Of a stretch of 18,793 bases of DNA, positions 15,301-18,793 are shown piece after piece. The position numbers and the translations under genes were made by a program. This DNA comes from Pseudomonadota bacterium (GTDB lineage Bacteria > Pseudomonadota > Alphaproteobacteria > Rhizobiales > Xanthobacteraceae), in the NCBI GenBank assembly GCA_023449855.1, contig JAEXHR010000123.1:1-18793 (forward strand), given 5' to 3'. Numbering within the stretch: the stretch's first letter is position 1; every line of letters begins with the position of its first letter. Under the pieces are notes generated by a model. That model worked only from the letters and a program-made list of their open reading frames with translations, made no database searches and was not told the origin of the DNA.

Positions 15301-16074
15301 ATGCGCACCGGCCTTCTGCTGGCCCTCGCATTCGCGCTCCTGCCGCAACTCGCTTTTGCGCAATCGGCCGCAGAACAGTGTCTTGCCGCCGGGCAGCGCT
15401 TGACCGATGCCGCGCCTCTGGCCCGCACCGCTGACCTCCTCCAGCACAATGGCCCACTGCGCATCGTCGCCATAGGCTCGTCCTCCACGCGCGGCCTGTG
15501 GCAATCCGATCCGGCGCTGACCTATCCGGGCATGCTGAAAACCGAACTGGCGCGGCTGAAGCCGGGCCTGCAGGTTTCGATCGTCAATAGCGGGCGTAAT
15601 GCCGACACCATCCCCGGCAATGTCGCGCGGTTCGACCGCGACGTGTTCGCGCACAGGCCCGATCTCGTGATCTGGCAGATCGGCACCAATGACGTGACCT
15701 GGCTGCAGAGCAGCGACAGCCTCACCGGCAAGATCGTGGAGGGCATTCGGCTGCTCAAGGCCGCCGGCGCCGATGTGGTGCTGATGGACCAGCAATATGC
15801 GCCGGTGATCCTGGCCTCGAACTACAGCAAGATGCAGGGCAGCATCGCCGATGCGGCCAGGCAGGAGAACGTGCCGCTGTTCTCGCGCTTCGAGTTGATG
15901 CGCCGCGCGGTCGAAGGCGGACTGCCGATGACCGCGCTGACGAGCTGGGACGGACTGCACAATTCCGCAGACGGTTATGCATGCACAGGCCGCGCGCTGG
16001 CGCGGGCAATCATCGCCGCGATGCCGACCCCCCAAATGCAAACTGCGCCGGCGAGGCGCCAGCGCAGCAGGTAA
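15301..16074 (+). CDS. Exported SGNH/GDSL-family hydrolase
   Basis: A 257-residue protein with a signal peptide (MRTGLLLALAFALLPQLAFA, likely cut near residue 20). SGNH blocks are all present: block I IGSSSTRG with probable nucleophile Ser61, block II Gly98 in NSGRN, block III GTND with Asn130, and block V DGLH with Asp217 and His220. Block I has Ser where most family members have Asp (GDS to GSS). Likely an esterase, lipase or carbohydrate-deacetylase of the periplasm; the substrate cannot be told. The C terminus is a Pro/Arg tail (about 241-257). A weak AAGGTGA stands about 10 nt before the ATG. It follows the SH3 gene by 4 bp and converges on irr with only 38 bp between stops. Confidence 0.87.
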   Translation: MRTGLLLALAFALLPQLAFAQSAAEQCLAAGQRLTDAAPLARTADLLQHNGPLRIVAIGSSSTRGLWQSDPALTYPGMLKTELARLKPGLQVSIVNSGRNADTIPGNVARFDRDVFAHRPDLVIWQIGTNDVTWLQSSDSLTGKIVEGIRLLKAAGADVVLMDQQYAPVILASNYSKMQGSIADAARQENVPLFSRFELMRRAVEGGLPMTALTSWDGLHNSADGYACTGRALARAIIAAMPTPQMQTAPARRQRSR

Positions 16075-16112
16075 TCCATCAACATCGCGGCGCGCAGCGC
16101 GTCCGTTCAGCC

Positions 16113-16601
16113 TCAGCGCTTCTTGCGCAGACGAACGACCATGTCGATGCGGCTGATCTCGAAGCCTTCCGGCACGTCCGGCATCTTGGTCAGCACGAGG
16201 TTCTGGTTCGGGATATCGACCAGCTCGTGATTGTTCTCGAAGTAATAGTGATGATGGGTCGTCACATTAGTATCGAAATAGGTCTTCGTACCGTCGACGC
16301 TGACCTGACGGAGCAGGCCGGAATCGGTGAGCTGGTTCAGCGTATTGTAGACGGTTGCCAGCGACACCGGCACCTTGGCCATGGTGGCTTCTTCATAGAG
16401 CATTTCAGCCGTCAGATGGCGGGCGCCCTTGCCGAACAGCAGCCAGCCCAGCGCCATGCGCTGACGGGTGGGACGCAGACCGACCGACTGCAGCATTTCG
16501 TTGACGTCATGCCACGGGCAACCAGTCAGGGCCGGCTGACGGCCATGATTGATTTCGGCAACCGCGGTTGCATCGTCCATCGTCGAAATGCTGTCGTTCA
16601 T
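16113..16601 (-). CDS. irr: Iron response regulator Irr (Fur family) with heme-regulatory motif
   Basis: Irr is the Fur-superfamily regulator through which rhizobia sense heme status: it represses heme biosynthesis and iron-consuming genes under iron limitation and is degraded on heme binding. The 162-residue protein (163 in B. japonicum, from recall) has the heme-regulatory motif GCPWHD with Cys28-Pro29. It then has a winged-helix domain (about 32-105, GLRPTRQRMALGWLL and the recognition helix VSLATVYNTLNQLTDSGL) and a dimerisation domain with the histidine cluster HHHYYF (His116-118) and His62. The presence of the HRM points to the Bradyrhizobium type rather than Rhizobium. The frame is open 35 codons further upstream, but that stretch covers the promoter and Fur-like site, so the start is ATG 16601. 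Confidence 0.94.
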   Translation of the reverse strand: MNDSISTMDDATAVAEINHGRQPALTGCPWHDVNEMLQSVGLRPTRQRMALGWLLFGKGARHLTAEMLYEEATMAKVPVSLATVYNTLNQLTDSGLLRQVSVDGTKTYFDTNVTTHHHYYFENNHELVDIPNQNLVLTKMPDVPEGFEISRIDMVVRLRKKR

Positions 16602-16656
16602 ATCCACGTCAGTGATCCTGCCACATCCACGCAATTCTACCGGGAAATTCCCCAAT

Positions 16657-16685
16657 AATATAAAAACGCATGGCTCTAGATGCAA
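16657..16685 (-). promoter_or_regulatory. Candidate sigma-70-type promoter of irr
   Basis: On the minus strand TTGCAT (16685-16680) is separated by exactly 17 bp from TATATT (16662-16657). Transcription would start near 16650, giving a leader of about 50 bases before the irr ATG. The -35 hexamer coincides with one of the three TGC-type hexamers of the putative Fur site, which would explain repression by occlusion. Confidence 0.55.
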
Positions 16686-16705
16686 GATTTTCGCAACTAG
16701 AGGCA
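16674..16705 (-). promoter_or_regulatory. Putative Fur-binding element in the irr promoter
   Basis: Reading the minus strand, three hexamers follow in direct order: TGCCTC (16705-16700), TGCGAA (16695-16690) and TGCATC (16684-16679), with starts 10 and 11 bp apart, so on one face of the helix. The same region is also a 9-of-10 dyad, CTCTAGATGC (16674-16683) against GCAACTAGAG (16693-16702). Bradyrhizobium Fur is known to bind an atypical irr promoter element made of three imperfect hexamer direct repeats including TGCATC, and this looks like the equivalent site. Confidence 0.6.
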
Positions 16706-16910
16706 TTCGAGTGCGGAACCCTGCACTGCAGCACTGCGCCCAAGCGCAAATATGCCGTTAAAAGCGGGCGATACGCCGCTTTGCCGCCTTATGAGCGTAT
16801 GATAGAGAGCCCCCCACCGGGATAGGTTCCCGCGTGATTTGGAACGATTCTATGCGGCTTATCTTGGTTAAAGTGGCCGTTTGACAGGTAAAGACCCGGA
16901 AAGCCCGAGC

Positions 16911-17447
16911 ATGTTGCAAGAACGACGAAACAGCTACGCCTATGAAGATCTGCTGGCCTGCGGCCGCGGCGAGCTGTTCGGACCAGGCAATGCGCAGCTG
17001 CCGCTACCGCCGATGCTGATGTTCGATCGCATCACCGAGATCAACGAGACCGGCGGCGAATACGGCAAGGGCTTCATCCAGGCCGAACTCGACGTCAATC
17101 CGGACCTCTGGTTCTTCGCCTGCCATTTCAAGAACGACCCGGTGATGCCGGGCTGCCTCGGCCTCGACGCCATGTGGCAGCTGGTCGGCTTCTTTCTCGG
17201 CTGGTCCGGCGGTATCGGCCCGGGCCGCGCGCTCGGCCTCGCCGATCTCAAATTCACCGGTCAGGTTCTGACCAACGTCAAAAAGGTCGTCTATACGATC
17301 GATGTGAAGCGCGTGATGCGTTCGAAATTGTGGCTCGGCATTGCCGATGGCTCGCTTTCCGCCGATGGCGAGATTATCTATCGGGCAAAGGATCTGAAGG
17401 TCGGCCTGTTCAAGCAGGATGCCGCCGCAACGCAGCCGGCAACGTAA
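16911..17447 (+). CDS. fabA: 3-hydroxydecanoyl-ACP dehydratase/isomerase FabA
   Basis: FabA dehydrates 3-hydroxyacyl-ACP and isomerises trans-2-decenoyl-ACP to cis-3, the branch point to unsaturated fatty acids. The 178-residue hot-dog-fold protein is near the usual 172. The active-site His72 lies in FACHFKNDPVMPG and Asp86 in GLDAMWQL, matching His70/Asp84 of E. coli. The N terminus RRNSYAYEDLLACGRGELFG is typical. The frame begins at a TTG at 16881, but ATG 16911 with GGAA 10 nt upstream gives the standard N terminus. fabB follows 81 bp later, the usual alphaproteobacterial pairing; fabI would be expected beyond the window. Divergent from irr, as in relatives. Confidence 0.96.
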   Translation: MLQERRNSYAYEDLLACGRGELFGPGNAQLPLPPMLMFDRITEINETGGEYGKGFIQAELDVNPDLWFFACHFKNDPVMPGCLGLDAMWQLVGFFLGWSGGIGPGRALGLADLKFTGQVLTNVKKVVYTIDVKRVMRSKLWLGIADGSLSADGEIIYRAKDLKVGLFKQDAAATQPAT

Positions 17448-17528
17448 CAGCCGCTGCATCTCGACGGCGGTTTCCGAGGGGGACACCGCCAGGTCCACAA
17501 CAACGTAAATTCAGAGGGCGAGACGATC

Positions 17529-18755
17529 ATGAGACGGGTTGTCGTCACCGGGATGGGCATTGTTTCATCCATCGGAAACAACACTCAGGAAGTGCTTGCG
17601 AGCCTCCATGAGGCCAAGTCCGGCATTACGCGCGCCGAGAAACATGCAGAGCTGGGTTTCCGCTCGCAGGTGCAGGGCGCGCCGACCATCAATCCGGCCG
17701 ACGTGGTCGATCGCCGCGCCATGCGCTTCCTCGGCGAAGGCGCCGCATGGAATCACATCGCCATGGAACAGGCGATCCAGGACTCCGGTCTGTCGCCGCA
17801 AGACGTCTCGAACGAGCGCACCGGCATCATCATGGGTTCGGGCGGACCATCGGCCCGCACCATCGTCGACAGCGCCGATATCACCCGCAGCAAGGGTCCG
17901 AAGCGCGTCGGCCCGTTTGCCGTGCCGAAGGCAATGTCCTCGACCGCATCGGCAACGCTCGCGACCTGGTTCAAGATCAAGGGCGTGAACTATTCGATCT
18001 CGTCCGCCTGCGCGACCTCGAACCACTGCATCGGCAATGCCTATGAGATGATCCAGTGGGGCAAGCAGGACGTCGTGTTTGCCGGCGGCTGTGAAGAACT
18101 CGACTGGTCGCTCTCGGTGCTGTTCGACGCCATGGGCGCCATGTCGTCGAAGTACAACGACACGCCCGCCACCGCCTCGCGCCCCTATGACCTCAACCGC
18201 GATGGCTTCGTCATCGCCGGCGGCGCCGGCGTTCTCGTGCTCGAAGAACTCGAACATGCCAAGGCGCGCGGCGCCAAGATCTATGGCGAGATCATCGGCT
18301 ATGGTGCAACGTCGGACGGTTACGACATGGTTGCGCCATCGGGCGAAGGCGCCGAGCGCTGCATGAAGATGGCGCTCGCCACCACCGGCGGCATCAAGAT
18401 CGACTATATCAATCCGCATGCGACCTCGACGCCGGCCGGCGATCCGCCGGAAATGCAGGCGATCCGCAACGTGTTCGGCGTCGGTGACAAGTGCCCGCCG
18501 ATCTCGGCGACCAAGGCCCTCACTGGCCACTCGCTGGGCGCCACCGGCGTGCAGGAAGCAATCTATTCGCTGCTGATGATGCAGAACGGCTTCGTCTGCG
18601 AGAGCGCGAACATCACCGAACTCGACCCGGTGTTCGCCGACATGCCGATCGTGCGCAAGCGCATCGACAATGCGAAGCTCGGCGCCGTGCTGTCGAACTC
18701 GTTCGGATTCGGCGGAACGAATGCGACGCTGGTGTTCAAGCGGCTGGATGCGTAA
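17529..18755 (+). CDS. fabB: Beta-ketoacyl-ACP synthase I FabB
   Basis: FabB condenses malonyl-ACP with acyl-ACPs, including the cis-3-decenoyl-ACP made by FabA, and is needed for unsaturated chain elongation. The 408-residue thiolase-fold enzyme has the Cys-His-His triad of KAS I/II: Cys161 in SSACATSNHC, His297 in NPHATSTPAGD and His334 in LTGHSLGATG, with Lys329 before it. In the second motif the usual Gly before Thr-Ser-Thr is Ala (HATST), as in FabB proteins of this type. The C-terminal GFGGTNATLVF is intact. AGAGGG and GCGAG lie shortly upstream of the ATG. Probably co-transcribed with fabA, whose stop is 81 bp upstream. Confidence 0.97.
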   Translation: MRRVVVTGMGIVSSIGNNTQEVLASLHEAKSGITRAEKHAELGFRSQVQGAPTINPADVVDRRAMRFLGEGAAWNHIAMEQAIQDSGLSPQDVSNERTGIIMGSGGPSARTIVDSADITRSKGPKRVGPFAVPKAMSSTASATLATWFKIKGVNYSISSACATSNHCIGNAYEMIQWGKQDVVFAGGCEELDWSLSVLFDAMGAMSSKYNDTPATASRPYDLNRDGFVIAGGAGVLVLEELEHAKARGAKIYGEIIGYGATSDGYDMVAPSGEGAERCMKMALATTGGIKIDYINPHATSTPAGDPPEMQAIRNVFGVGDKCPPISATKALTGHSLGATGVQEAIYSLLMMQNGFVCESANITELDPVFADMPIVRKRIDNAKLGAVLSNSFGFGGTNATLVFKRLDA

Positions 18756-18767
18756 GCGCTAATCTGT

Positions 18768-18793
18768 GGCCCGGGTGAAGCGCAGCGTAACCC
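18768..18793. repeat. Partial palindromic repeat at the right edge
   Basis: GGCCCGGGTGAAGCGCAGCG, then TAACCC, is the left arm of an element related to family B (compare GTAGCCCGGATGGAGCGCAGCG at 647), with CGGG in place of CGGAT. The matching right arm would lie outside the window. It begins 12 bp after the fabB stop. Confidence 0.55.

Larger units (their letters stand above)
16602..16910. other. 309-bp divergent intergenic region (irr / fabA)
   Basis: The left third holds the irr leader, promoter and Fur-like element. The remaining 200 bp must carry the fabA promoter. I see a TATGAT at 16798-16803 and a TTGCCG at 16781-16786, but their 11-bp spacing is not a proper promoter. No further gene or clear terminator is visible. 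Confidence 0.55.

Noticed and set aside
16602..16706. 35-codon upstream extension of irr
   Set aside because: It would place the promoter and Fur-like element inside the coding sequence, and the internal ATG gives the usual 162-residue Irr.
16776..16803. fabA promoter from TTGCCG and TATGAT
   Set aside because: The 11-bp spacing is too short for a sigma-70 promoter and no other pair fits better.

Overview
The window is a GC-rich (roughly 60-65 %) chromosomal segment from an alphaproteobacterium, most likely of the Bradyrhizobium / Rhodopseudomonas / Tardiphaga / Afipia group. Three things support this: an Irr regulator carrying the GCPWHD heme-regulatory motif known from Bradyrhizobium, a Fur protein without the CxxC of enterobacterial Fur, and several palindromic intergenic repeat families of the type that is abundant in Bradyrhizobiaceae genomes. 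No rRNA, tRNA, CRISPR array, insertion sequence, integrase or toxin-antitoxin pair is visible. This is mostly conserved housekeeping DNA, and I see no convincing undescribed multi-gene system in it.

Left part (1-3646): a universal stress protein gene and a two-domain NifU-like Fe-S protein gene, both on the + strand and separated by a palindromic repeat. A further palindromic repeat follows. Then comes a minus-strand gene for a soluble chemoreceptor built from three tandem PAS domains and an MCP signalling tip. A 383-bp divergent intergenic region follows it.

Central + strand block (3647-12612): tsaB-rimI-fur-HAD phosphatase (tightly spaced or overlapping), then miaB-phoH(ybeZ)-ybeY-corC(ybeX)-lnt, the same order as in E. 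coli, then an XRE-family regulator resembling rhizobial PraR. The themes are tRNA modification (t6A through TsaB, ms2i6A through MiaB), ribosome and rRNA maturation (YbeY, PhoH), lipoprotein maturation (Lnt) and iron control (Fur).

Right part (12635-18793): a strong hairpin, then trmB (tRNA m7G46), which converges on a D-2-hydroxyacid dehydrogenase gene across an 89-bp palindromic repeat that nearly fills the gap. Then come two exported-protein genes (tandem SH3 protein and SGNH hydrolase), convergent with irr. Divergent from irr is fabA-fabB, the anaerobic unsaturated fatty acid branch. The window ends in a partial copy of another palindromic repeat.

The best regulatory reading is upstream of irr. 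Three TGC-starting hexamers spaced about one helical turn apart lie over the -35 box of a good sigma-70-type promoter. This resembles the unusual Fur site described for the Bradyrhizobium irr promoter, and the likely Fur that would bind it is encoded about 12 kb away in this window.
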